A stretch of DNA of 64,000 nucleotides from Streptomyces sp. NBC_00094 (GTDB lineage: Bacteria > Actinomycetota > Actinomycetes > Streptomycetales > Streptomycetaceae). The notes beneath the pieces were generated by a model. The model worked only from the letters and a program-made list of their open reading frames with translations, did no database searches and was not told the DNA's origin. The DNA is taken from the NCBI RefSeq assembly GCF_026343125.1, contig NZ_JAPEMB010000001.1, positions 3,167,501 to 3,231,500 on the forward strand, in the 5' to 3' direction. Position 1 is the stretch's first letter. Each line of letters starts with the position of its first letter. Positions 34,675 through 42,985 of the stretch are shown piece after piece. The translations under genes and the position numbers were made by a program.

Positions 34675-36285
34675 GTGTCGTCTTCGACCAAGCCACGCAG
34701 AAGGTCCGCCACCGCCCGAACGGCCGCCATCGCCGCCCTGCTCGTCGCCGGATTCCTGCCGGCCACCTTCGCCGTCGCCGACGCGCCGCCGCCCAGCCTC
34801 ACCGGCAGCGACTTCGAGATCGACCCCGACGCCAACCTTCGGGTCGACACCAACGGCAATCTCGACTGGAACAACGTCACGGAGATCCGCACCCCCGACA
34901 ACGCGATCGGCGGCGCGGACACCTCGTTCGGTGGGGGCACGAAGGAGAACACGGCCGTCCCCACCATCGTGACCGGCGGAATTCCGCCGAACAAGAGCGA
35001 CCTGAGGTTCTTCGGCCTCCACCAGGAGGGCAGCACCTCCGACGGCTTCCTGCACCTGTACTGGACCCGCGTACAGGACCCCAGCGGCTCCACGAACATG
35101 GACTTCGAGCTCAACCAGAGCCGGACCAAGAGCGCCAACGGTGTCACCCCGATGCGCACGGTCGGCGACCTGCTGATCACCTACGACCTCGAACAGGGCG
35201 GCGTCACCCCGGACCTCAACCTGCGTCGGTGGACGAGCGACGGCGTCTGGAGCGCCGAGGAGGACCTGGACGACGCGGGCGACGCGTCCGGCTCGATCAA
35301 CAAGCTCAACGAGATCAGCGCCACCGAAGGCGGCCCGCTCGGTCCGCTCACCTTCAACACCTTCGGTGAGGCCTCGATCCGTCTGAGCGCGATCTTCGGC
35401 GACGGCAACGGCACGTGCAGGACGCTCGGCTCGGCCTACCTCAAGAGCCGCGCGTCGGGTGGCTCGTTCAACGCGGCCCTGAAGGACTTCATCCCGCCGG
35501 CGAACGTCGACATCTCCAACTGCGGCAGCGTCAAGATCCTCAAGACCGACGACCGGGACGTGGAGCTGGAGGGCGCCGAGTTCACGCTCTACCGCAACTT
35601 CGCACCGCTCACCCCGCCGCTGGGCGCGGAGGACATCGTCACGACGCTGAAGTGCACGACCGACGCGAACGGCGAGTGCACCATCCTCAACGTGCCCACC
35701 GGGGAGTACATCGTCCACGAGACCGTCGTCCCGGCGGGTCACGACGCGGCGCCCGACAAGGCCATCACCGTGGACGCCGACGAGGAGGAGACGGTCTCCT
35801 TCGTCGACCCCCGGCAGCGCGGCGCGATCCTGATCACCAAGCTGCGCAAGCACGCCGCGGCGGGTGCGGGCAACACCGCTCACGCGGGTGTGGAGTTCTC
35901 GGTCGACGGCGGCGCGACCAAGGAGACCAACGCCTTGGGCCAGGTCTGCTTCGACAACCTGGAGTTCGGCTCGCACACCGTCCACGAGGTGACGCCCGCC
36001 GGCTACAAGCCCCAGGACGACCAGACGGTCACGGTGAACAACAAGGCCAGCTGCTCCGACAGCCCGTTCGTCGGCGAGACGGCGCAGTTCGTCAACGTCC
36101 CGCTCTCGAACATCACCGTCTCGTTCGCGTCGCAGGTACAGGGCGGAACCCTGGCCAAGATCAGCTGCACCGGCCTGGCCGCCACCCCGGCGGACGCCAC
36201 CCCGGGCGCCTTCGACGACACCTCGGAGACGTTCGAGGACCTGGAGCCCGGCACGTACACCTGCACGGTGGTCGTCGACCCGTGA
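34675..36285 (+). CDS. Secreted SpaA/Cna-B-like (prealbumin-fold) protein without a sortase signal
   Basis: 536 residues. GTG 34675 is preceded by GAGGAG at good spacing and opens a Sec signal peptide (TARTAAIAALLVAGFLPATFAVA). Residues ~40-290 form a large beta-rich domain (DLRFFGLHQEG, DLLITYDLEQGG, GDGNGTCRTLGSAYLKS). Then come at least two prealbumin-like modules: VKILKTDDRDVELEGAEFTLY...EYIVHETVVPAGH and ILITKLRKHA...EFGSHTVHEVTPAGYKP, the SpaA/Cna-B pattern, and a short Cys-containing end. No LPxTG, hydrophobic tail or membrane anchor is present, so it is probably released. Role unknown; perhaps a surface or hyphal-sheath protein. Confidence 0.85.
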   Translation: MSSSTKPRRRSATARTAAIAALLVAGFLPATFAVADAPPPSLTGSDFEIDPDANLRVDTNGNLDWNNVTEIRTPDNAIGGADTSFGGGTKENTAVPTIVTGGIPPNKSDLRFFGLHQEGSTSDGFLHLYWTRVQDPSGSTNMDFELNQSRTKSANGVTPMRTVGDLLITYDLEQGGVTPDLNLRRWTSDGVWSAEEDLDDAGDASGSINKLNEISATEGGPLGPLTFNTFGEASIRLSAIFGDGNGTCRTLGSAYLKSRASGGSFNAALKDFIPPANVDISNCGSVKILKTDDRDVELEGAEFTLYRNFAPLTPPLGAEDIVTTLKCTTDANGECTILNVPTGEYIVHETVVPAGHDAAPDKAITVDADEEETVSFVDPRQRGAILITKLRKHAAAGAGNTAHAGVEFSVDGGATKETNALGQVCFDNLEFGSHTVHEVTPAGYKPQDDQTVTVNNKASCSDSPFVGETAQFVNVPLSNITVSFASQVQGGTLAKISCTGLAATPADATPGAFDDTSETFEDLEPGTYTCTVVVDP

Positions 36286-36305
36286 GCGTGAACGTGAGTT
36301 GACCT

Positions 36306-36341
36306 GGAGCGGCGTCACCCCCCCGGGGGTGGCGCCGCTCC
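36306..36341. terminator. Hairpin terminator between convergent genes
   Basis: GGAGCGGCG (36306-36314) / CGCCGCTCC (36333-36341) with further CACCCCC/GGGGGTG pairing inside, between the SpaA-like and acyl-CoA dehydrogenase genes. Confidence 0.8.
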
Positions 36342-36356
36342 TCGCTGCCCCGGGGG

Positions 36357-37544
36357 TTACGGGAGGTTGCGGGCCATGACGATGCGCTGGACCTGGTTGG
36401 TGCCCTCGTAGATCTGGGTGATCTTGGCGTCGCGCATCATGCGCTCGACGGGGTAGTCGCGGGTGTAGCCGTAGCCGCCGAGGAGCTGGACGGCGTCGAT
36501 GGTGACCTCCATGGCGACGTCGGAGGCGAAGCACTTGGCCGCGGCGCCGAAGAACGTGAGGTCCTCCTTCTCGGCTCCGGCGGAGACGCGCTCGGACTTG
36601 GCCGCGGCGGCGTAGGTGAGCTGGCGGGCGGCCTCGAGCTTCATGGCCATGTCGGCGAGCATGAACTGGACGCCCTGGAAGTCGGCGATGGGCTTGCCGA
36701 ACTGCTTGCGCTCCTTGACGTAGCCCTTGGCGTAGTCGAGGGCGCCCTGGGCGATGCCGATGGCCTGGGCGGCGATGGTGACGCGGGTGTGGTCGAGGGT
36801 CTTCATCGCGGTGGCGAAGCCGGTGCCCTCGGCGCCGATCATGCGGTCCGCGGGGATCCGGACGTTGTCGAGGTAGACCTCACGGGTCGGGGAGCCCTTG
36901 ATGCCGAGCTTCTTCTCCGGCGCGCCGAAGGAGACGCCCTCGTCGGACTTCTCCACGACGAAGGCGCTGATGCCCTTGGAACGCTTCTCCGGGTCGGTGA
37001 CGGCCATCACCGTGTAGTACTCGGACTCGCCGGCGTTGGTGATCCACCGCTTCACGCCGTCGAGGACCCAGAAGTCGCCGTCGCGCACCGCGCGGGTCTT
37101 CATCCCCGCCGCGTCCGAACCCGCGTCCGGCTCCGACAGCGCGTAGGAGAACATCGCGTCACCCTTGGCCAGCGGGCCCAGGTACTTCGCCTTCAGCTCC
37201 TCCGAACCGGACAGGATCACCGGCAGCGAACCCAGCTTGTTGACCGCCGGGATCAGCGAGGACGAACCACAGACACGCGCGACCTCCTCGATCACGATCA
37301 CCGTCGCCAGCGCGTCCGCGCCCGCACCCCCGTACACCTCCGGAACGTGCACCGCGTGCAGGTCCGCCGCGACCAGCGCGTCCAGCGCCTCCCGCGGGAA
37401 CCGGCCCTCCTCGTCCACCGCCGCCGCGAACGGCGCGATCTTCGCCTCCGCCAGCGCACGCACCGACTCCCGGAGCATGTCGTGCTCCTCGGACGGCCGG
37501 TACAGGTCGAAACCGGTGGCTGTGTCGTTCTTCTTCGGCGCCAA
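36357..37544 (-). CDS. Acyl-CoA dehydrogenase
   Basis: FAD enzyme that introduces the alpha-beta double bond of acyl-CoA and passes electrons to ETF. 395 residues, full length. Hallmarks: FSYALSEPDAGSDAAGMKT (FAD/substrate signature 1), KRWITNAGESEYYTVMA, LLGGYGYTRDYPVERMMRDAKI (signature 2) and YEGTNQVQRIVMARNL with the catalytic Glu of short/medium-chain enzymes. The start appears to be TTG 37544 (LAPKKNDTATGFDLY), with GGGAG 12 bases upstream; no ATG or GTG lies nearby in frame. A TAAC/GTTA operator-like sequence is just upstream. Confidence 0.93.
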   Translation of the reverse strand: MAPKKNDTATGFDLYRPSEEHDMLRESVRALAEAKIAPFAAAVDEEGRFPREALDALVAADLHAVHVPEVYGGAGADALATVIVIEEVARVCGSSSLIPAVNKLGSLPVILSGSEELKAKYLGPLAKGDAMFSYALSEPDAGSDAAGMKTRAVRDGDFWVLDGVKRWITNAGESEYYTVMAVTDPEKRSKGISAFVVEKSDEGVSFGAPEKKLGIKGSPTREVYLDNVRIPADRMIGAEGTGFATAMKTLDHTRVTIAAQAIGIAQGALDYAKGYVKERKQFGKPIADFQGVQFMLADMAMKLEAARQLTYAAAAKSERVSAGAEKEDLTFFGAAAKCFASDVAMEVTIDAVQLLGGYGYTRDYPVERMMRDAKITQIYEGTNQVQRIVMARNLP

Positions 37545-37567
37545 CGCTCACACACTCCCACGCTTGC

Positions 37568-37585
37568 TAACTACCGTTAAGTAAC
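37568..37585. promoter_or_regulatory. Candidate repressor operator upstream of acyl-CoA dehydrogenase
   Basis: TAAC (37568-37571), GTTA (37576-37579) and TAAC (37582-37585) form two overlapping inverted repeats (TAAC-n4-GTTA and GTTA-n2-TAAC) in AT-rich sequence 23 bases before the acyl-CoA dehydrogenase start and in front of the divergent UDP-glucose dehydrogenase gene. Confidence 0.4.
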
Positions 37586-37670
37586 TCGAAGGGTAGGGCG
37601 TGGCCGGGCCCCGGACCAGGGCACGACTATGCTCGGGCAGGCATTCCGCCCGACGTCACTGGAGTACCGC

Positions 37671-38996
37671 ATGGCCCTGAAGATCACCGTGATCGGCACC
37701 GGCTACCTCGGCGCCACCCATGCCGCGGCCATGGCGGAGCTCGGCTTCGAGGTGCTCGGCCTCGACGTCGTCCCCGAGAAGATCGAGCTGCTGGCCACCG
37801 GGCGCGTCCCGATGTACGAGCCGGGGCTCGAAGAACTGCTGGCCAAGCACGTGGCCGGGATCGAGGGGTCGAGCGGGCGGCTCCGGTTCACCACCTCCTG
37901 GGAGGAGGTCGGCGCCTTCGGCGACGTGCACTTCGTCTGTGTGAACACTCCGCAGAAGCACGGCGAGTACGCCTGCGACATGAGCTACGTCGACGCCGCC
38001 TTCACCTCCCTCTCCGAGGTCGTCCGCGAGGGCGCCCTCGTCGTCGGCAAGTCGACCGTGCCGGTCGGCTCGGCGGAGCGGCTCGCCGCCCTGCTGCCCG
38101 AGGGCGTCGACCTCGCCTGGAACCCGGAGTTCCTGCGGGAGGGCTTCGCCGTGCAGGACACCCTGCACCCCGACCGGATCGTCGTCGGCGTGCGCGGCGA
38201 GCGCGCCGAGAAGACGCTGCGCGAGGTGTACGCGGGACCGGTCGGCGACGGCTCGCCCTTCGTGGTGACCGACTTCCCGACGGCCGAGCTCGTGAAGACG
38301 GCCGCGAACTCCTTCCTCGCCACCAAGATCTCCTTCATCAACGCGATGGCGGAGGTCTGCGAGGCCGCCGGCGGCGACGTCGCCAAGCTGGCGGAGGCCA
38401 TCGGCCACGACGACCGGATCGGGGCCAAGTTCCTGCGGGCCGGGATCGGCTTCGGCGGCGGCTGTCTGCCGAAGGACATCCGGGCGTTCATGGCCCGGGC
38501 CGGCGAGCTGGGCGCCGACCAGGCGCTGACCTTCCTGCGCGAGATCGACTCGATCAACATGCGGCGGCGCGGACAGATGGTGGAGATGGCGCGGGAGGCC
38601 CTCGGCGGAAGCACCTTCCTGGGCCGCCGGGTCGCCGTGCTCGGCGCGACCTTCAAGCCGGACTCGGACGACGTCCGCGACTCCCCCGCGCTGAACGTGG
38701 CCGGGCAGATACACCTCCAGGGCGGCCAGGTCACGGTCTACGACCCGAAGGGCATGGAGAACGCCCGCCGTCTCTTCCCGACCCTGGGGTACGCGGACAC
38801 GGCCCTGGACGCGGTGCGCGGCGCGGACGTGGTGCTGCACCTGACGGAGTGGCGGGAGTTCCGCGAGCTCGACCCGGCGGAGCTCGCCGGGGTCGTCTCG
38901 TCGCCGGTGATCCTCGACGGCCGCAACGCGCTGGACTCGGAGCGCTGGCGGGCGGCGGGCTGGACGTACCGGGCGATGGGCCGCCCGCGCGCCTGA
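37671..38996 (+). CDS. UDP-glucose 6-dehydrogenase
   Basis: Oxidises UDP-glucose to UDP-glucuronate with two NAD+, supplying acidic sugars for surface polymers. 441 residues starting MALKITVIGTGYLGATHAA (Rossmann GTGYLG). KSTVPVGSAERL and ELVKTAANSFLATKISFINA follow, and GIGFGGGCLPKDIRA carries the catalytic Cys. ATG 37671 has GGAG upstream; TATGCT at 37628-37633 is a possible -10 box. Perfectly terminated by the hairpin at 39019. A GDP-mannose dehydrogenase role is less likely given the motif set. Confidence 0.93.
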   Translation: MALKITVIGTGYLGATHAAAMAELGFEVLGLDVVPEKIELLATGRVPMYEPGLEELLAKHVAGIEGSSGRLRFTTSWEEVGAFGDVHFVCVNTPQKHGEYACDMSYVDAAFTSLSEVVREGALVVGKSTVPVGSAERLAALLPEGVDLAWNPEFLREGFAVQDTLHPDRIVVGVRGERAEKTLREVYAGPVGDGSPFVVTDFPTAELVKTAANSFLATKISFINAMAEVCEAAGGDVAKLAEAIGHDDRIGAKFLRAGIGFGGGCLPKDIRAFMARAGELGADQALTFLREIDSINMRRRGQMVEMAREALGGSTFLGRRVAVLGATFKPDSDDVRDSPALNVAGQIHLQGGQVTVYDPKGMENARRLFPTLGYADTALDAVRGADVVLHLTEWREFRELDPAELAGVVSSPVILDGRNALDSERWRAAGWTYRAMGRPRA

Positions 38997-39018
38997 TGTG
39001 ACGCAGGGAGAAGGCAGC

Positions 39019-39054
39019 GAGAAGGAGGGGGCGCGAGTGCGCCCCCTCCTTCTC
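39019..39054. terminator. Perfect 16-bp hairpin terminator
   Basis: GAGAAGGAGGGGGCGC (39019-39034) pairs fully with 39039-39054 around a 4-base GAGT loop, between the convergent UDP-glucose dehydrogenase and degenerate dipeptidase genes. Confidence 0.92.
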
Positions 39055-39081
39055 TTCGTGCTCTACGTGCTCTACGTGCGG

Positions 39082-40002
39082 TCAGGCCGCGGCCGGGCGG
39101 ATGCGGTTCGTCCGGGACAGGAACTCCGTCTCGCGCAGCACCCGGGTGGCGTTGGCGTGGGCGAGGCCGACCAGGTCCTGGGCGGGCCAGCCCCGGCGGA
39201 GCAGCTCCGCGAAGAGCGGTACGTAGCCGCGGGCCGGGGCGGTGGTGTGGGAGAGGCCCGTGGAGCCCGGCCCCGCCTCCGTACGCACCCGGTCCAGGAC
39301 GTCGGCGTCGGCGGCCGGGTCGTCCGTGACCGTGACCATGCAGACGGCGCCGTTCTCGCCGAGGAGGCGCAGGACGTCGTCCGGCAGCTTCTCCGGGTCG
39401 GCCCTGGTCAGCAGGGCCGGGGCCCGGGTGACCGCGAGCGCGCGGCGGACCGTGTCCTGGTCGGCGCCTGAGAGGTCCACGGCCAGGCCGATCCGGTTCA
39501 TCTCCCGTACGGCCTCACGGGCGAAGCGGTCGAAGCGGGTGAGGTTCACGACCCGTACGCCCAGGGCGTGGTACGCCCGCAGGGTGGCCGCCGAGCCGCC
39601 GAGCGCGGGCCAGCTGACCGGACCGAGCAGGGCGGCGACCCGACCGCAGTTGCCCGCGTGGGCCATCTCGGACGTGGTGTACACGAGGCGCAGGTCCTCG
39701 GGACAGTCGGCGACGAGGGCGCGGATCGCGTCGATCCGCCGCAGCGTGCCGATGATGCCCTCGTCGGCCTCCACGTGCAGGGACCAGAACTGGGCCCCGG
39801 CCTCCCCCGCGCGGTCGGGCGGGAGGTCCTCCGGGTCGAGGGACCGGGGCAGGTCCGTATGGCCCTCGACGACCGGCTGGGCGGCCAGGATGGCGCGGGC
39901 GCGGGCCGTCTCGTCGAGCGGGGGCGGGGTTTCCGGGGGATCGAGCGCGCCGACGGCGGCGGGGGCGGCAGAGAAGGGGGAATGATCGTCGAGATCTGCC
40001 AT
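39082..40002 (-). CDS. Degenerate M19 (renal dipeptidase) homologue, probably inactive
   Basis: 306 residues, about 90 shorter than the intact paralogue at 45905. The first metal motif HxD survives (VVEGHTDLP, H48/D50) but the others are gone. The bridging Glu region reads LLGPVSWPALGG where the paralogue has [12 protein letters not shown]. The His of VDLSH is Gly (VDLSG), the second His of VIFSH is lost (LLTRAD), and the Asp-rich GGDYDG is absent. Long stretches still align (SAATLRAYHALGVRVVNLT, REAVREMNRIGLAVDLS). The frame is intact, so it is a maintained pseudoenzyme, perhaps binding or structural, not a recent pseudogene. It is neighbour to the TerD-like gene. Confidence 0.85.
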   Translation of the reverse strand: MADLDDHSPFSAAPAAVGALDPPETPPPLDETARARAILAAQPVVEGHTDLPRSLDPEDLPPDRAGEAGAQFWSLHVEADEGIIGTLRRIDAIRALVADCPEDLRLVYTTSEMAHAGNCGRVAALLGPVSWPALGGSAATLRAYHALGVRVVNLTRFDRFAREAVREMNRIGLAVDLSGADQDTVRRALAVTRAPALLTRADPEKLPDDVLRLLGENGAVCMVTVTDDPAADADVLDRVRTEAGPGSTGLSHTTAPARGYVPLFAELLRRGWPAQDLVGLAHANATRVLRETEFLSRTNRIRPAAA

Positions 40003-40168
40003 GGTGCTACTCCGAACTCGGTGATGCAGTACCGCCCCGCCGAACGCGGCGGGGCAGTACCGTCCACCGTGCCACCGGGCCCTGGGCGGGGCGCGGCGGA
40101 GTGGGCCGTCCGGGTGAGGCGCGGGAGCCCGTTCCGGCGCTCTCGGCCAGTCCTCGGTCAGTCCTCGG

Positions 40169-40975
40169 TCAGTCCTTGGTGGCCCATACCCATTCGAGCC
40201 CGAAGCCGTATGCCTGGTCGATCAGCTGCTGGTTGCTGAGCCCGTGGACCGGGGTGAACCAGCGGACCTCGCGCCGCACCGACAGACCGCCCTCGCCCGC
40301 GCCGATCAGCGCGATCGCGCAGGCGGTCGCTCCCTGCGGGGCGTCGTCGAGCAGGATCCGGAGGCTCGCGGACGGGGCCGTGACCGTCACGGCCGCGCCG
40401 AGGCTCCGGAAGTCCACCGCTCCCTCGTAGACGTAGGTGTAGACGAGGAGCCGCCGGATGCGGGACCGGTACTCCAGGTGCGTCCGGAGGGTCTCGCCGT
40501 CCGAGGACGCGCCGCTGCGGTCGTCCTGGTCGAGCTGGACGTACGGAGGTGCGGTGAGCGCGCCGAAGGAGTTGCCGAGCGCCTGCACGACGTCGCGGGT
40601 GCCGTCGGTGAGTTCGACCAGACAGCCGAGGTCGAGGTCCGCGCCGGTCGAAGCCGACCAGTTGAGGTTGGCCTGGAGCACTCCGCGCCCGGCCACCAGG
40701 CCCTGGGGGGCCGCCTTGGTCAGGAGGGTGTCGGTGCGGCGGGCGGGGGTCGCCTCCGGTGGGCGCGCGGGGCTCTTCTCCAGGGGACGCGCGGGGGTCC
40801 TCTCCGGCGGGCGCGCGGGGGTCCTCTCCGGCGGGCGCGCGGGGGTCCTCTCCGGCGGACGCGCAGGGGTCCTCTCCGGTGGGCGCTTCGTTCGCTCCTC
40901 GGCCGGCGGGGGCACCGCGCGGTCGCCGGTCACCGGCTTCAGACGGATGACTCCGCGACGGCGATCATCGCCCAC
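40169..40975 (-). CDS. TerD-like stress protein with N-terminal octapeptide repeats
   Basis: 268 residues from GTG 40975, chosen because GGGAGG ends 6 bases upstream; GTG 40981 is an alternative. The N-terminal third is a repetitive basic Pro-rich linker (PERTPARP units). The C-terminal ~180 residues resemble TerD: VLQANLNWSASTGADLDLGCLVELTDG, then LTAPPYVQLDQDDRSGASSD and a final segment with FGLEWVWATKD. TerD proteins bind calcium and accompany tellurite, phage-inhibition and stress systems. It is divergent from the membrane/VWA/PP2C/kinase operon with shared operator-like palindromes, which suggests one system. Confidence 0.85.
   Translation of the reverse strand: MGDDRRRGVIRLKPVTGDRAVPPPAEERTKRPPERTPARPPERTPARPPERTPARPPERTPARPLEKSPARPPEATPARRTDTLLTKAAPQGLVAGRGVLQANLNWSASTGADLDLGCLVELTDGTRDVVQALGNSFGALTAPPYVQLDQDDRSGASSDGETLRTHLEYRSRIRRLLVYTYVYEGAVDFRSLGAAVTVTAPSASLRILLDDAPQGATACAIALIGAGEGGLSVRREVRWFTPVHGLSNQQLIDQAYGFGLEWVWATKD
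40761..40880. repeat. Five 24-bp tandem repeats inside the TerD-like gene
   Basis: Units start at 40761, 40785, 40809, 40833 and 40857 (GGGCGCGCGGGGGTCCTCTC core); two are identical. Unit length is a multiple of three, so copy changes keep the frame and alter only the PERTPARP linker length. Confidence 0.95.
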
Positions 40976-40990
40976 AACCACCCTCCCTGA

Positions 40991-41013
40991 GTGCGCACTT
41001 CACCTGTGCGCAC
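40991..41013. promoter_or_regulatory. Paired GTGCGCAC palindromes between divergent TerD-like gene and operon
   Basis: GTGCGCAC occurs at 40991-40998 and 41006-41013, centres 15 bases apart. The second sits at the -35 position of a possible promoter for the plus-strand operon (TACGAT at 41031-41036), and the first is about 10 bases upstream of the TerD-like ribosome site. Candidate operator controlling both directions. Confidence 0.5.
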
Positions 41014-41131
41014 ACTAACCTCCCGTGGGCTACGATGCGTTCCCATCCGGGGGATCGAGGGTGCCGCACCAGCGCTGGGGAGCGCGCGGCACCGCCAGCT
41101 GCGACCCCTGTTCCTTCGTGTGGGGGTGGGC

Positions 41132-42472
41132 ATGCCCGTAGGGGCTTCGGCGAGTCGTCATCAGATAGCCCGGGAGATCGAGGCCTTCTCGCGCGAGACA
41201 GCCCTCGCGTCCCGGAGCGAGGAACTCCTGGAGCTCTGCCGGGCCTTGAGGGCGGCGGACAGTGACACCCGACCGCTGGACCCGTGGACCGAGCTCGATC
41301 TGCTCCAGTCCTACGCCCGCCCCGAGAGCATCACCCACGGCGCCTCGAAGCCCGAACACCCGGCGTGGGGCTGGCTGGAGGCGTTCCTCGGCGGTCTGGT
41401 CTTCATCCCGCTCGCCCTGACCTGGCTGGGACTCACCCAGGCGTCCAGCGCCTACGGGGCGCTGACCGGCGCCGACCCGAAGGCCGCCGCCCGGCCCTTC
41501 CTCCAGCTGTGGCAGTCCGGCTTCGAAGGTCATCTGACGGGCTTCTTCACCTTCGGCCACGTCGCCGGCACCGCGACCATCGCGATCCTCGTCCTCTTCG
41601 CCCTCGTCCTGCTGCACGGCTGGCGTCGTGCCGAGACCTCCCGCCGCGAGGCGGAGGCCGAACGGCTCACCGACGAGCTGCTGCGCCGGCTCGTGCCCTC
41701 GCTGACCCGGGCGCAGCTCCTGCTCAACTCCTACCGGCTGTCCTCTCCCCGCCGTTTCACCGCGGAGTTGACACAGTCGGCCGAGACCCTGAACCGGCTC
41801 GGCGACCGCGCGGCCTCGACCACGGAGGAGCTCGCCGAGGCGGCCCGGCTCGTCGGCGACTCGCTGGACAAGGCGGAGCAGCGGCTCGCCGGGGTCGACA
41901 CCTCGGTCCGCCCGCTGGAGTCCGCCGCGACCCGGATCGAGGAAGCGGTACGGGGCGGCGGGAAGGACGTCGAGGCCGCGGTGAGCGGCAGCGGGGTCAT
42001 GATCCGCAAGGCTCTGGAGGACGTACGGGGCACGAACGGCGAGGTCAAGGACGTCCTGGAGAAGGCCGGGGAGCGGGTGGAGGACTCCGTGACGGCGCTG
42101 GCCGCGGCGCAGCGCTCGTTCACCACCGGCATCGAGGTGACGGGAGACCTCTCCGCGCAGGTGCTCGGCAGGCTCACCGAGGTGGTGGAGGCCTCGGCGC
42201 GCGGCAGCGCCGACGCCCAGGCCCTCGTCGGCCGGTTCGCCGACCAGGCCGACGCCCTCGGGCTGGTGGCCGAGCGGCTCGGGAAGGCCGTCGAGGCGCT
42301 GCACTCCGCGCTCGCGGACACCGCCGTGCGGGATTCGGTTCGGGATTCGGTTCGGGACTCGGGGCGGGACTCGGGTCGGGACTCGGGGCGGGACTCGGGT
42401 CGGGACTCGGGGCGGGACATGCCGCCCGTGCCCCGGCGGCCCGCGCCGACGGACCGGGCCGACGTCCGGTGA
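41132..42472 (+). CDS. Two-TM coiled-coil membrane protein, ZorA/MotA-like architecture
   Basis: 446 residues from ATG 41132 (MPVGASASRHQIAREIEAF); GTG codons 6 and 12 bases upstream are alternatives. A cytoplasmic N-terminus of ~80 residues precedes two membrane helices (WGWLEAFLGGLVFIPLALTWLGL and VAGTATIAILVLFALVLLHGW). The remainder is a long alpha-helical, coiled-coil-like cytoplasmic tail (AEAERLTDELLRRLVPSL, EDSVTALAAAQRSFTTGIEV) ending in RDSG repeats. I do not recognise the family surely. A membrane channel part followed by a long helical tail, paired with a one-TM periplasmic-type partner next door, recalls ZorA/MotA. First gene of a five-gene operon; the stop overlaps the next start (GTGA). 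Confidence 0.8.
   Translation: MPVGASASRHQIAREIEAFSRETALASRSEELLELCRALRAADSDTRPLDPWTELDLLQSYARPESITHGASKPEHPAWGWLEAFLGGLVFIPLALTWLGLTQASSAYGALTGADPKAAARPFLQLWQSGFEGHLTGFFTFGHVAGTATIAILVLFALVLLHGWRRAETSRREAEAERLTDELLRRLVPSLTRAQLLLNSYRLSSPRRFTAELTQSAETLNRLGDRAASTTEELAEAARLVGDSLDKAEQRLAGVDTSVRPLESAATRIEEAVRGGGKDVEAAVSGSGVMIRKALEDVRGTNGEVKDVLEKAGERVEDSVTALAAAQRSFTTGIEVTGDLSAQVLGRLTEVVEASARGSADAQALVGRFADQADALGLVAERLGKAVEALHSALADTAVRDSVRDSVRDSGRDSGRDSGRDSGRDSGRDMPPVPRRPAPTDRADVR
42329..42412. repeat. Seven 12-bp tandem repeats at the 3' end of the coiled-coil gene
   Basis: Units of CGGGACTCGGGG/T and CGGGATTCGGTT, encoding RDSG or RDSV, just before the stop codon. In frame. Confidence 0.95.
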
Positions 42473-42948
42473 GGGCTCCTCGGTTCAACCCCCTGCACCT
42501 GGCGGGCTGGCTCTTCGCGGACATGCTGCTCGTCCTGGCGCTGGTCGCGATGGGCGACCAGGGCGACCCGCAGGCCGCCGCCGCCCGGCCGGGGAGCTCC
42601 GCGACGCCGAAGCCCGGCCCCCCGAAGAGCCAGAAGCCCAAGGGGCCGCGTGCGGTGACCCGTACCCCGGTGAAGGTGTCCATCGACGCGAGCCCGGGGG
42701 ACCGCGACGGGATCCTGGCGCGGTTGAAGAGCGCGACCGCGCGGTACGAGGGACGCCAGGCGGCCTTCGTCCTCACCTTCGGGCGGCACTCCGACCCCGG
42801 TGCCGGCGGCGCCTACGCGAGCGAGGTCAACTCCCTGCTGGCTAAGGCCCGTCCGGACATGTTCAAGGGTGCCACGACCCGCGACTTCTGGAAGGGCGGG
42901 GCCTCGGGAGGCCACGCCGACATCGAGATCTACTTCTACACGTACTGA
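42469..42948 (+). CDS. Single-TM protein, ZorB/MotB-like candidate
   Basis: 159 residues from GTG 42469, overlapping the previous stop. One N-terminal membrane helix (PLHLAGWLFADMLLVLALVAM), containing an Asp just before it as in MotB/ZorB ion-channel partners, is followed by a Pro/Lys linker (PKPGPPKSQKPKGP). The ~95-residue extracytoplasmic domain has an OmpA-like alternation (VKVSIDASPG, AFVLTFGRHSDPGAGGAYASEVNSLL, ADIEIYFYTY). The match to OmpA is weak by eye, and a Zorya-like role rests on topology and pairing. It precedes the VWA gene by 37 bases. Confidence 0.75.
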   Translation: MRAPRFNPLHLAGWLFADMLLVLALVAMGDQGDPQAAAARPGSSATPKPGPPKSQKPKGPRAVTRTPVKVSIDASPGDRDGILARLKSATARYEGRQAAFVLTFGRHSDPGAGGAYASEVNSLLAKARPDMFKGATTRDFWKGGASGGHADIEIYFYTY

Positions 42949-42985
42949 GCGGCCACCGACCGCCTCACCGGAGGGAAGAGAACCC

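Noticed and set aside
40761..40880. CRISPR-like array
   Set aside because: Repeats are directly adjacent with no spacers and encode an in-frame Pro-rich linker.
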